This document shows, in pieces, positions 1-10,920 of a stretch of DNA of 64,000 nt. Positions within the stretch are counted from its first letter, which is position 1, and each line of letters starts with the position of its first letter. This DNA comes from Lathyrus oleraceus (taxonomy: Eukaryota > Streptophyta > Magnoliopsida > Fabales > Fabaceae): contig NC_066580.1 of assembly GCF_024323335.1 (NCBI RefSeq), positions 259,515,332 through 259,579,331 on the forward strand, in the 5' to 3' direction. The translations under genes and the position numbers were made by a program. Under the pieces are notes generated by a model that did not search any database, was not told the origin of the DNA, and worked only from the letters and a program-made list of their open reading frames with translations.

Positions 1-681
1 GGTACACAAGGAGGAATCAACTACAACCATGCTTTGGCTCGTCGTCAACTTGGGTTCCCCTTGAGAGACAAACCTAATAACACTCAGTTAGAAGGTCTTT
101 TCTATCAAGAGGGTAAAGATCCCCAACATTTGAAGCTGAAGATGATACAAGCTTGGCATGATGTGCATAGGAAAGGAAGATCCGAGCTTGGTCCGTGCAA
201 CTGTGTAGCTCTGGAAGCTTACACTACTTGGGTGAAGAAGAGAGATTTGGAATTGAAGATGTTGTATGCTTGTGAGAGACCTCTGTATATGGTTGTGGTT
301 GATCCATTAACTCTCCCTAACCAGGATGTAGAGGAGTTGGAAGACGCACTCGCCAAGATGAAGCAAGAGAAGGATATGTGGGAAGAGCAGTTCCATGCTT
401 TGACCCGAAAGCATGAGGAGTTGCAGCTTGAGTCAAAGGACAAAGATGCGCTAATTGAACTTCTTGAAGACTGAGCAATGAAGAGACAGAGAGAATCAAA
501 GGTTCCATCTTCTTCTAGTATGCCCCAGCCTTTCGCTGCTTGGAAGAAGATTGTTGATCAGCTTGTCCTCGAGAAGGCTCATATGAAGGCTTCTTTTGAG
601 TCCGAGATCCGACGCATCCGAAGGAAGTATGCGCTTGCAGCTAGATCATCTAACACTATTGTTAGGGGATCCTTAGGATGA
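1..681 (+). pseudogene. Ogre element P: ORF1, C-terminal part
   Basis: This is the end of the extra ORF that Tat/Ogre retrotransposons carry before gag; its function is unknown (plant-mobile-domain-like). The frame is open from base 1, so the start lies outside the window. It matches the minus-strand copies at 62057-63568 (close) and 39203-40270 (distant): the block beginning GGINYN, then LARRQLGFPL, the basic VHRKGR segment, a LPNQDVEELE acidic stretch and a charged C-terminal coiled-coil-like tail ending RGSLG. One in-frame TGA at 472-474 sits where element C has CGA, a single C-to-T change at a CpG. The stop at 679-681 is probably the native end. The copy is dead but only lightly damaged. 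Confidence 0.85.
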
Positions 682-973
682 TCAATTTCCTTTCTCTTGT
701 ATTTGTATTTTGGTTTCTGAAATTGTACTCAGTGTAATCCTTCCAAATTATATAAATAAAAGAGATTTTATGGTCAATCAAATTGTTACTATTGTTATTA
801 TATATTTGCAAATAAAATAGTATGTTCCTTGAAAATAAAAACAAACAAATCATTTCATTTCATGCATCATTTGCATAACAGGTTTTCTTCCGTCAGATGT
901 CTTATGGTTATTCTTTTGTGCTTCAGCCAAACTGACTCACCGATACAACACTCGCACCAATCAACTGAGAATC
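682..973 (+). other. ORF1-gag spacer of element P, candidate 3' splice site
   Basis: AT-rich spacer between ORF1 and gag. It contains TATATAAATAAAAG at about 747-760, readable as a TATA box or a poly(A) signal, and a second AATAAA near 811-816. The sequence TTTGCATAACAG ending at 881, followed by GTTTTC, looks like a 3' splice site. Elements C (61851) and B (38990) have an equivalent CAG/GTTTT at the same relative place. From that point the gag frame is open up to the ATG at 974, with an encoded peptide (A/D-K-L-T at its core) also readable in B and C. This suggests that gag is reached by splicing; that is inference. Confidence 0.5.
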
Positions 974-2005
974 ATGGAGCACCTAGAGCAAGAGAACCGA
1001 GAATTGAAGGATGAGATTGCTCGTCTAATTGCTATGATGGAGTCTGTTCTAGCTGCTCAAAATCAGTCTTCTCCAACTCCTGCAACTCCTCCTCCTCAGA
1101 AGACTATCATCTTAGAGGTTTCTACCTCAATTGTTCTTGTTGCTGCTACTCAATTTGGTCCAACTATGACTGTTGGATTCCCGTGGGGGATGCCGCCGGA
1201 TTTTACGCTTGAAAGGTTTGCACCTACATTTGCTTCTATCCCGACATCGAGCCCCGTCATATCTATGCCGCCTCCAGTTGTTCATACTTTGCCTCGGGTT
1301 GAGGTCACCATCTACCATTCTGAGCCGTCTGAGGGCCCTGGTGTTTATGAGAAGATGGTTGAAATGAAGGATCAGTTCCTTGAGATGCAAAAGGAACTGA
1401 AGACATTGAGAGGAAAATACTTGTTTGGTAATAGTGCTGCTGAACTCTGCTTGATACCAACCGTTAAGATCCCGATGAAGTTCAAAATCCCTGACTTTGA
1501 AAAGTATAAAGGAAATACCTGTCCGCTTAGTCACCTTTTCATGTATGCCAAAAAATGTCAACTCAAACTGATAATGATCAGTTATTAATTCACTACTTCC
1601 AAGACAGTCTGACTGGTGCCGCTTTGAGATGGTACATGGGGCTAGACAGTGCAAGTATTCGCACGTTCAATGATTTGGGTGAAGCTTTTGTGAAGGAGTA
1701 TAAGTATAATGTGGACATGGCGCCTGATAGAGACCAACTGAGGTCTATGTCTCAGAAGGACAAAGAGACATTTAAAGAGTATTCCCATAGGTGGAGAGAG
1801 CTTGCCGCTCGGATTAATCCTCCGTTGGAAGAGAAGGAGATGACCAAGATTTTCCTTAAGACCCTGAGTTCATTTTATTACGAATGCATGATTGCAAGTG
1901 CCCCCAGTGACTTTACCGAAATGGTAAACATGGGGATGAGATTAGAGGAAGGAGTCCAAGAGGGATGTTTGTCTAAAGAAGATGTGTCATATAGTAAGAA
2001 GTATG
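974..2005 (+). pseudogene. Ogre element P: gag, N-terminal and capsid part
   Basis: Gag of a Ty3/gypsy Tat-Ogre element, forming the particle core. It starts at MEHLEQENRELKDEIARL, a coiled-coil-like segment, then a Pro-rich linker. The capsid region follows, with LFGNSAAELCL, KIPMKFKIPDFEKYKG and, after a frameshift, the retrotransposon-gag signature (YFQDSLTGAALRWY ... FKEYSHRWRELAA). The frameshift is a 1-nt loss in the A-run near 1548-1554. The frame is then open until the solo LTR at 2006 and resumes at 6660. The capsid is well conserved against B (37689-38885) and C (61079-61758), so this is a degraded copy of a once-functional gag. Confidence 0.88.
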
Positions 2006-5000
2006 TGTAGCGGGGTATTCGTTACCATTAGAGATATTGACTAAATCTAAGGTAAACCATACAAGTCGAGTCGCCACCGCACTTCTATTTATCCAAAGGA
2101 ATGTTTAGAAAGCGAACAAAAACCTAAAAGTTTTATCGAATCAAAAACTAGTAAAAATGTCAGGGATCTGGGTAAGGGGGTTGGTTATGCAATAGGAAGG
2201 TTTTAAGCACCCAAAACATCCTAGGTACTCCTAGGGAGCCCTTTTCACACTTGTTGTAAGGTTGGTATTTTGTGAAAGTTTATTTGTGCAAACATGATTG
2301 AAGAGATGAGAAGAGAATATATTTACATTTTGTGTTTGGATGGATAAACCCATTGCCTACGTACCATCTTAAAAAAGATTAGGATCAAAACCTCGTAGTT
2401 CGGGGTAAAAATCTCAAAAAAGTTGGTGAATTGATTGGTCCAAAAGCCTTAAGGTCTTTTGTTATCCAAGGGAGAAAACTCAACCTAAAACCACAAATCC
2501 ACCATGTGAGGATAGCTTCAACATGCTAGTGAGGGGTTAACCCTATAATAAGCATGGAAGACTCATTGTCCATCACTTAGGATATAGGTGAGTATTACAT
2601 CTACCTCAAGGATAACTCAAACCTAATAGCTAAAGGTTATGAAAAGTTTTGATTAAGAAAGTGGCCATTGAAACCACAAAAAGAGTATTTGAATGAGTGG
2701 TATTTACCAATGAAAAGTATTTACAAAATATGGTCAAAGTTGACTTAAAGATTCAATTCAAAATAAGTGTTATGAAAAGAAAGTTTGAAAATCAAAAGCA
2801 TAAGGCTTAGGTTTCTAATTTTTAGAAAGAGGTGTTAGATGTTTGCACAAAAGTTTTGGCTTGGGTTAGAGTGGAAGGAAGAAGAAGAATGGCTAAGGTC
2901 CTAATAATACAAGAGATGAGGGATAAGAAACAAGACCACAAATGGAGTTCCTCTCTTGAGATCATATTGATGATCCAAGTAGCTCTCATCCTTTGGAATA
3001 TGCAAGCAAAATAAGTGTAAGCTCAAGCAATCAACATAATCAAACAAGCTCTTAGAAGATCCCCAATGTCTCTTGTATCTAGCACTTTGGGTGAACATGG
3101 AAATGGTTCTTCAATTTGAACTCTCATAGGATTCCCTAGCACAAAAGCACACACATCAAAGAGTTTTATGAAGCAAATCAAGAATGGACAAGAGTGAGTT
3201 TAGAGGTTTGGTCCTTCTAATCCATCTTCAACAATCAAGGTCCTTTTTACTCCAAATTTGCATAGGGAATGTCCTAGAAACTAAGTCCATTTGCCCATTT
3301 CTTTGCATTTGGTCCACAACAATCAAAACAAAACACAAACACAATAATATATACACAATTATGTGCTCAAGTGAGCAAAAGGAAAATTGCATTAACATAA
3401 ACATGTGCTCAAATGAGCAAAGGGGGAAAAGCAAATGAATAATATGTACAAGAATATTAAATTGCATAAATGTAAAGTGCAAGAATTAAATGTTAATAGT
3501 TAATGGTTAATATTAGTAGCTAGTGTGCCATAAGGCAAATTTAGCGTTATGTTAAGCAATCGTAATTGGACTTATGTAGAAGTCACAACTATCTGAGGCC
3601 GGTCAATAATAATGTAGGCAACAACACAAGTTAGAGGTCTTGATTAGTAAATCAAACTCCAACAACTTGCCATGCCAAAAAGAAGGTGAGAAATGATCTT
3701 GTATTGATTTAGGTCCTTTGCATGATTTAGGAAGCAATCTATCCTTAATGCAAAGCCATTCACTTGATCCATGATCAAGATGAATTAGATTTGAATCAAG
3801 GAAGATTAAACCTCCCTAATCAATGCTAACCACCAATCTTTAACTCATTGATAAAAAAAAAAGAAAAAGAGGAAGAAGAAGAAGAATATGAAGAAATAAA
3901 GTGCATTAAATGAAATGGAATGAGATAATCATCAAGCCATGACCAAAGATAGAGAAGATCAAGGTCAAATAATAGAAAACAGAAGCAAAATGAGAATTAG
4001 AAGTCAAGAAACAAATAAAATATTTTTTTGGCATTTTTTAATATTAAAATAAAACTTGAATTAAAATAATAAAGAAAGGTCAAACTTCAAATTCACTTCA
4101 AATCAACTTTAAAAAGTCCAAGTAAATTATCCCGAGTTCAACAAGGTCAAACAAAGTTTGACAAATAATTTCAGCATTTTTAAAAGTCAGAAACTATTTT
4201 AAATCAATAAAAAATGTATAAAAATAACCTAATTGAACTAAAATCTCAAATAAATCTCAAATCAATTAATAAATTAATGAGAATATTTTTCATAGATCCA
4301 TCATCATTCAAAGAGGTTGGAAAAATATTTTTGTATTTTTTGAATATCAAAAACTATTTAAAATGATCTAAAAATAACCAGAAAAAAGAAAATTACTAAA
4401 AAATATCAAATGATAAAATAAAAAATATTAAAAATCATTTTTAGAAAGTAGAAATTAAAAGGAGAAGAATGAAATTGGTCCCATAATTTTTGGACCAATA
4501 ATGAGAGAGATATGAATTTTAGAAATAAAATGGAATTAAAAGAAATAAAAGAAATTAAAATCAGAAATTAAAATGTTAAAAAAATGTGGAGCGTTGGATG
4601 AAGAGCTCATTAATTGAGCTGACACATCACATGGCTCCTGAGCGCGCGCCCACCAAACACGTGAGTCAATGCATCACACACAGCCTTTAATTGAGTCATA
4701 ACATTGAATGGCCATGATCAAATCTGGAAATTGAAACGCACGGCTGTGATTCAATCTGGAGACCAGACGGTGACCAGCCCCACCGTCTTCTCCGGCCAAC
4801 TTCCGGCCAAACTAGAATTTGCAGAAATTAAAACATCAACCAAAATGCACGATCCAGGTACCATTCGAAAGCTAGGGTGATGTACATCACCCCTGTGCCA
4901 CTCAATTCCACTCTAGATCTCTAGATTGAGAGAAATCAGAGGTGGAAATTCTGTGGTGTTCAAGTGAACTTAATGATTTTCAAAAATTGAAAGCATAACA

Positions 5001-6654
5001 ATGTTACCTCTATGCAAAGGACTTCAGATCACACAAGAACAAAGCAAATAGAGCAATATAGAAGCTGGTTCAAAGCAAATAACAATTGAAGTAAACCTTT
5101 GAATTGCAAGGATTTGAGTCAAGATCTTTGGATTCTTGTGCAAACAGTAAGCACTATGGATTAAGAGGAGAAGGTTTAGGAACTTTGAGATCTGAAGATT
5201 GATCAATGAAATCAAAATTCAGATCTGAAAAATTGAAGAGAAATGAGATAGTTCCTTTAATGAGGTTTGAGTTTTGAGTTCAGCAGCAATTGGGGCGCCT
5301 TAAGGTTGAAGAAATGAGAGGCCAGGGAATTGTATTTATAGTTGAAGGGAGGTGCAAGCATGAGCAAAGTGTGTGCATGGATGGAAAGGGCCTCCATGAA
5401 TGGGCCTGTACAGGCGCATGGAGGGCCCAATTCCACCTGGTTTGGCAAGCTGAGATCACAATTAGATGAAATGGTCGTGCAAAATGGATGTAATCAGCTC
5501 ATGCAATGTGTTTTCAATTGGTTTCCAAAAATGCACCTAATCTTTCCCCTCTTCGAAAATGATACTTCCAAACAGAAAACATAGCCTTATGGGTAATGGT
5601 TGGAAAGCTTATTGCATAAGGAACAAATGTCATGTTGATTAAAACTCCATTTGGGCCTTAGAAATTAATGAAAATTGAACTTGGAGTGTAGGGTGCAAAA
5701 CATGCATATGTGAAATTTTCAAAATTGGCCAATGTTCAAGCCCTTCTGTCTTAATGATGCAAGCTCCAAATGGCAAAATATTCAACATTAAAGTTGTAAA
5801 TCTTTTCAAGTCAATCAACTTGGACTTATATTTTGCATAATTTGGATTTTTTATGAAGAAGTTATGGGAACTTGAAGTTGGACTTTTTCACATTTTAATG
5901 CATTTGGTCCAAAGTGACCTATAATGTTTTGCATTATCACATGTATTTCTTTTGAGATTTTTCAATTTTACTCAACATAACATTTGAAGTACACATCTTA
6001 AGATTTCCAATTCATTTGGTCTCACCTCGAAATCATAAAAAATGAATGAGGTATGTCTTTGGGAAGTTGACCCTAAATTAGGGTTTTAATCAAAATGACC
6101 TATAATGTCTTGGAATGGATGATGACCTTCCTAGCTTCAAATCAATTTTTGATGAACATGAAAGTTGTTCACATGGTCCTTAACAACAGGTTTTATCTTG
6201 GAGTCATCTCTATTTGACCAACACATGAAAAGTTAGGTCTCAGGGTATTTCAAAATAGTCAGATGAATTGACTGATCAACTTCTCAAGTCCAAAACTCAT
6301 ATCTTGATGAATTGATGATTGAGGACACTCAAATAAGTTCAAATATGCATGAAATGATGAATTAAAGAACTTCCATTAATTGTATTTGACCATGGGTTGA
6401 GGTTGCTTCATGAGCAAGGCATAGTTGATGATCAAATGAATTAAGGTTTCCTTGGGAAACAAACCTCAAACCCTTTGATTTGCTTTGATCAAAATGATGA
6501 ATTGAGACACTTGGGAGACATATTTGATGGATGGGAGCTTTGGATCTTATGATTGCTCAAGCTACAAACAAGAGATGCTTATGATCCTTGAGGCAATGCA
6601 AATGCAATGTTATGATGCCATGAGGGATCTTAAGGTCAAAATTAGGGTCTTACA
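2006..6654 (-). mobile_element. Solo Ogre LTR (LTR1), minus strand, inside gag of P
   Basis: A 4649-bp sequence that begins TGTAGCGGGG and ends GGGTCTTACA on the plus strand, so in its own sense it reads TGTAAGACCC to CCCCGCTACA with TG...CA ends. It is flanked by gtatg (2001-2005) and atatg (6655-6659), a 5-bp target duplication with one mismatch, and the host gag frame reads straight across it. No PBS, PPT or internal region is attached, so it is a solo LTR left by LTR-LTR recombination. It is homologous to LTR2 (8450-13114) and LTR3 (13865-15575). Contents are AT-rich (4000-4600 especially) with only random short ORFs; I see no gene. Confidence 0.9.
2220..2405 (-). promoter_or_regulatory. 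Conserved LTR structure modules in LTR1
   Basis: Two modules found in every Tat/Ogre LTR here. Read on the minus strand, 2405-2354 carries GAACTACG, a TTTTGAT bulge, a hairpin (ATCTT/AAGAT) and TACGTAGGCA, so CTACG and CGTAG can pair. Then 2235-2220 is CCTAGG-AGTA-CCTAGG, a 6-bp stem with an AGTA loop, followed by the conserved GGGTGCTTAAAACCTTCC. The AGTA hairpin lies about 215 nt before the LTR end. Function is unknown. Confidence 0.6.
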
Positions 6655-6659
6655 ATATG

Positions 6660-7510
6660 GAAGTGGTTTTTCTAGGAAGAAGGAAGGGGAAACCAATGCA
6701 GTATTAGTAGGGAGGCGGAGGAGGCCTCATGTCAAACGAAATCTACAACCGCGTTAGCATCAACATCAAGTTTCATCAGTTATTCCGGTATTTTCAAACA
6801 ATCAATCCGTACCAGTTCAACAACAACGTCATCAACAACCATAAAAAAGAACAAACAACTACAACAAGAACAATAATTAACAACAAGAAAATTTCGAGAG
6901 GAAGAATGTCTCTTTTGACCCTATTCCTATGTCATACGCTGAACTCTACCCATCTCTGGTTCTCAAGAACCTACTCCAGCCAAGGAATCCACCTCAAATT
7001 CTAGAACCACTTCCATGATGGTATAAGCCTAAACTCCGTTGTGGCCATGATATTGAGAATTGTTACCCATTGAAGTATGAGGTACATAAGCTAGTGAAAA
7101 GTGGGATGATGTCCTTTGAGGACCGTGTGCCGAATGTGAAAGCCAATCTATTGCCTGCTCATGGTAATTCCTCTGTCAATATGGTAGATGGTTGTCTAGA
7201 AAATTTCCGAGTCTTCCATGTACGACGTATTCGTCAATCCTTGGTGGAGTTGTATAGGACCCTGTGTACCATCAGTGATTGTGAGCATGATCATGATGGT
7301 TGTGCAATTTGTAGATTATGTCAAAGGATATAGATTATGATGGTTGTGCAATTTGTAGATTATGTCAAGGGATATGGTTGTCCAATTTGTAGCATGACCA
7401 CGACGTATCCAGAAGTTGATGGATGAGAATGTAATCCAGATTCAACAGTCGAGGGATATAGATTATGTCAATGTAATTGTTCCAGTGTTTAAAACCCCAG
7501 AGCGCGGGTA
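6660..7510 (+). pseudogene. Ogre element P: gag C-terminal part, nucleocapsid and linker
   Basis: Continuation of the P gag after the solo LTR. It starts YGSGFSRKKEGET, which joins in frame to the SKKY before the insertion. Several frames are needed: SFDPIPMSYAELYPSL and then KYEVHKLVKSGMMSFEDRVPNVK, as in B. The zinc knuckle is damaged: only CGHDIENC remains where B has C-x2-HSGAPGHDVENC, so the first Cys/His part is lost. A 44-bp local duplication at 7293-7380 further breaks the frame. In an intact element this region links capsid to protease and binds RNA. Confidence 0.78.
7293..7380 (+). repeat. 44-bp tandem duplication in decayed gag
   Basis: ATGATGGTTGTGCAATTTGT starts at 7293 and again at 7337, giving two adjacent copies of a 44-bp unit. 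A third, shorter match follows (tggttgtccaatttgtag). The repeat lies in already non-coding gag remains and looks like replication slippage. Confidence 0.7.
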
Positions 7511-8449
7511 GTGATTCAATTTGACAACAACAGCAGTAACAGCGTCAACAAATCAGTATCGCCATTAGTGGTACGGTTAGTAGGTCTCATCCCGTATGCA
7601 TCCGATAAAGCTGTTTCGTACCAGTATAGTGCTACAATGGTGGAGAATGGTCAAGAGGTTTTGTTGCCTACGACCAATTCTGTTGTGAATATTGAAGATG
7701 TTGTGAAGGTGACCCGTAGCGGTCGTGTTTTCGGTCCCGTTTTCCCAAAAGAAGTAATAGAAGTTGTTTCAATTGGTAAGAAGGTTGATGTGCCTGCCGT
7801 AAATCTAGTTAGTGCTCCAATATGTCAGTCTGGTGAATCCATAAAATTGAAGACTAATGATGATGATGAGGTATTGAGATTTATAAAGAAAAGTGAATTT
7901 AATATGGTGGAACAGCTGCTCCAAAATCCTTCGAATATTTCAGTGTTGTCTCTGCTAAAGAATTCTGAAGCGCACAAAGAGCATTGCAAATAGTGTTGGA
8001 GCAAGCCTACGTCGAGCATGATGTGATTGTGGATCAATTTGACCACATTGTGGATAACATTACTTCCTGCAACAACTTGAGTTTTTGTGATGAAGAGCTT
8101 CCTAAGGAAGGCAGAAATCATAATCTGGCACTGCATATATCGATGAACTGCAAGGAGGATGCGTTGTTAAATGTGTTGGTTGATATCGGTTCTTCTTTGA
8201 ATTTACTCCCCAAATGAACTATGTCTATATTGTCATATCAAGGTGCCCCTATGAGGTACAATGGCGTGATTGTTAAAGATTTTGATGGTTCTCGCAAGAA
8301 CGTATTGGAGAAGTGGACCTTCTAGTGAAGATAGTTCCGAGTGATTTTCAAATTACTTTTCAAGTAATGGATATCCACCCGACCTATAGTTTCTTGTTGG
8401 GAAGGCCATGGATCCATGAAGATGGAGTTGTAACATCCACTCTATACCA
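7511..8449 (+). pseudogene. Ogre element P: linker and aspartic protease
   Basis: Region between gag and pol of element P, matching B 31423-33054. The first block ends near 7980, where a 1-nt loss shifts the frame (REALQR in B, broken here). The second block (7984-8217) holds the retropepsin: NLSFCDEELPKEG, then VLVDIGSSLNLLPK. The catalytic triad D-T-G reads D-I-G, so the enzyme would be inactive even with the frame restored. Further stops follow. The end of the domain (LLGRPWIHEDG) is cut at 8449 by the LTR of element A. No RT or integrase of P is in the window. Confidence 0.82.
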
Positions 8450-8662
8450 TGTAGCAGGAAATTCATGATCATCAAGTTGTTGACAAGCTAGAGATCAATT
8501 AACAAGATTCGCCACCGCGCTTTTATTGTTTCCAAGGGAAAAAGGAAAAAGTACGAACAAAACTCAATAAGTAAGAAGTTTTCAAATAAAAATTAATAAA
8601 AGTCAGAGATCACAGGTAAGGGGGTTGGTTACACAGAGGGAAGGTGTTAGCACCCAAAGTGT

Positions 8663-8846
8663 CATAGGTACTCCTAGGGAGCCCTTTTTGTGTGCATATG
8701 TATTTTGTACAAAGTGATGTTTACAAACAAATAGAATGGGGGGATGAGAAAATAATTCATTAATTATATTTTTGTGTTTGACAAGACCTTCGGTCTTGTG
8801 CCTACGTACCAACATAAAAATGAGGGATCAAAACCTCGTAGTTCGT
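8663..8846 (-). promoter_or_regulatory. Conserved LTR structure modules in LTR2
   Basis: Same pair of modules as in LTR1. On the minus strand, 8846-8799 carries GAACTACG ... TTTTGAT ... TACGTAGGCA (inner stem weak here, CAT/ATG within CC/GG). At 8678-8663 is CCTAGG-AGTA-CCTATG, the AGTA hairpin with one mismatch. An extra perfect 8-bp hairpin, ACAAGACC-TTC-GGTCTTGT, lies at 8781-8799 and is peculiar to this copy. The distance from the AGTA hairpin to the LTR end is 213 nt. Confidence 0.55.
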
Positions 8847-10880
8847 GGTATAAATTTCAAAATGAGTGTGTTGATTTTAACAAAATTTAAGTTTGAAAGG
8901 CACCAAGGCCTGAAAATGATTTGAATGAATTAGTTCTTTTTGGATTTTTGATAGTTTAAGTCAAGTATAGTTAAGTTTATTTACAAGTTTGATTTAAGAA
9001 AAGAAGTTTAAAAATGCAATGGCATAAGGCCAAAGTTTCTATCTTTTTGAAAGTGGTCAAAATTTAGAACAAAAGTAATTCACACAAAGAAATTTTTGAA
9101 AATGGAGGAGGAGATTTTGAAATTTAAAAAATGGGGAGAAGATGAAGAGACTACCATATGCACAAAATTTAAAAGTTTAGAGTTGAAAAGATCTGACCAA
9201 ATGGGTAGCAATCCAATAGACAAGTATGTCAATAGAAATCCATAATTCCCTTGGACTTTTAGAATCAAACAACACACAAATGCAAAATTATAATATCTTG
9301 AAGATCAAGGCATCAAATAAAGAAGGCCTCATCCAAGCTTATCCACTTCATGATCTTCTTCAAGATGGCCCATGCAACAGATGAATTCCATAAGTCATAG
9401 GTTCAAAATAACAACTACAAAATGGTTAAGTTGTAGATGAATCTTAGAGAGATCTTCAAAGATGTATCAGATGAATTTCAAATTGCAAGCACTTGGTTCT
9501 TCAACAAATTGGCATTGGCCAAGTCCATTAGCAAAGGAATGTTGCCTAAATTCTAAGTCCATTTGGGCAAGATCAAACCAACAGTCCACTTAAAAGTTTT
9601 TTTTTAGGGTTTTTGTTATTTATTATGTACATTAATGGTCAAAGACAAAAACAAACAAGCAAAGTAGACACAAACAAAATAATATCACACAATATGGTCC
9701 AAATGGACAAAGTGAAAATTACATTAACATAAACAATTAGAATGATATGTACAATGGCAAATGATAAAAAGGGCTAAAAGTAAATTGCATTAGAGTAAAG
9801 ACTTGAAGTTAAAAGTTAACAGTTAGTAAGTTAGTAGTTAGTTTTGTTTTGCTTTTGATTTCAAGACATTCTTTGGAGAACACTCAACCCACTTGCCACA
9901 AGCATGGATCCTTGAACCAAAACATCTTCCAAAGGAAGGAAAGAAGGCCAAGTTTCCACACAATACCATGGAAGAGGGGAGACTTACAATCTCACTAACT
10001 AGAATGCTTATGCCTTTTGTGTCACAAATTTAGCGCTATGTTAAGAAATCGTAATTGGACATATGTATAAGTCACAACTATTTGAGGCCGGGCAATAAAC
10101 TTTTGGTGTTAACGCATGTTGGAGACATAGTATTATGAACTATGCTCATGAAACATACCACACACAAAAAATGTGCAAAAGGTGTGGCCTAATCTCATCC
10201 ATACTTATGTTATTCTTTCAATCAACTAGCATTAGGACTTTGAGATGTCATAGGCCAATATGGAAATGAATAGATGAAGAGGGAAGGGGATGAATGAGAT
10301 CACAAATTGGTCAAAGGAGGACTTTTACCAAATTAATATCATTCATTCATTTTGGGAGATGGAATGTACATTCCATCAATCCCCTAAATCCAATGATATT
10401 AACTTGACAAAGTCAAATCAACCTTGACCAAGGCCCCACAACAAACAAGCGAAGTCAAATAAGTTAATACAAATGGTCAACAAAATTTAAATGGCATTTA
10501 TTCAATTAAAAATAATAAAATAATGCATTAAATTTAAATATGTTTTGTCCAATTCCTAAAATCTCATCAAAACACCAAAGAAATGGCCATGAGATTTATC
10601 ATAGGTCAAACAAGGTCAAAGGACCTTGGAGAAAAAATTTCATAATTTTTGGATATTTAAAAATATTTTTAAACAATTAAAAACAAATACAAAATCAATT
10701 AATTCATGAAAAATATTAATAACGATCCAAAAAATAATTTTAATTCAGAATATGAAAGAGAAAAATATTTTATTTTTTTGGTGAAAGTCCCATATTTTTT
10801 GGATCAATATTTAATTTAATATGAATTATTGAAGAAAATGCAATTAAAATAAAATTTCAGAAAATCAAAATTATGCGGAC

Positions 10881-10920
10881 CATCAGATCTCCCTCATTAA
10901 TCGAGGTGGCAGATCTGATG
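10881..10920. repeat. Foldback in LTR2, counterpart in LTR1
   Basis: CATCAGATCT (10881-10890) and AGATCTGATG (10911-10920) are perfect 10-bp inverted arms. CCTC/GAGG inside extends the stem around CATTAAT. LTR1 has a different foldback at the same place (AGCTCA/TGAGCT at about 4604-4620, again around TTAAT). Confidence 0.6.
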
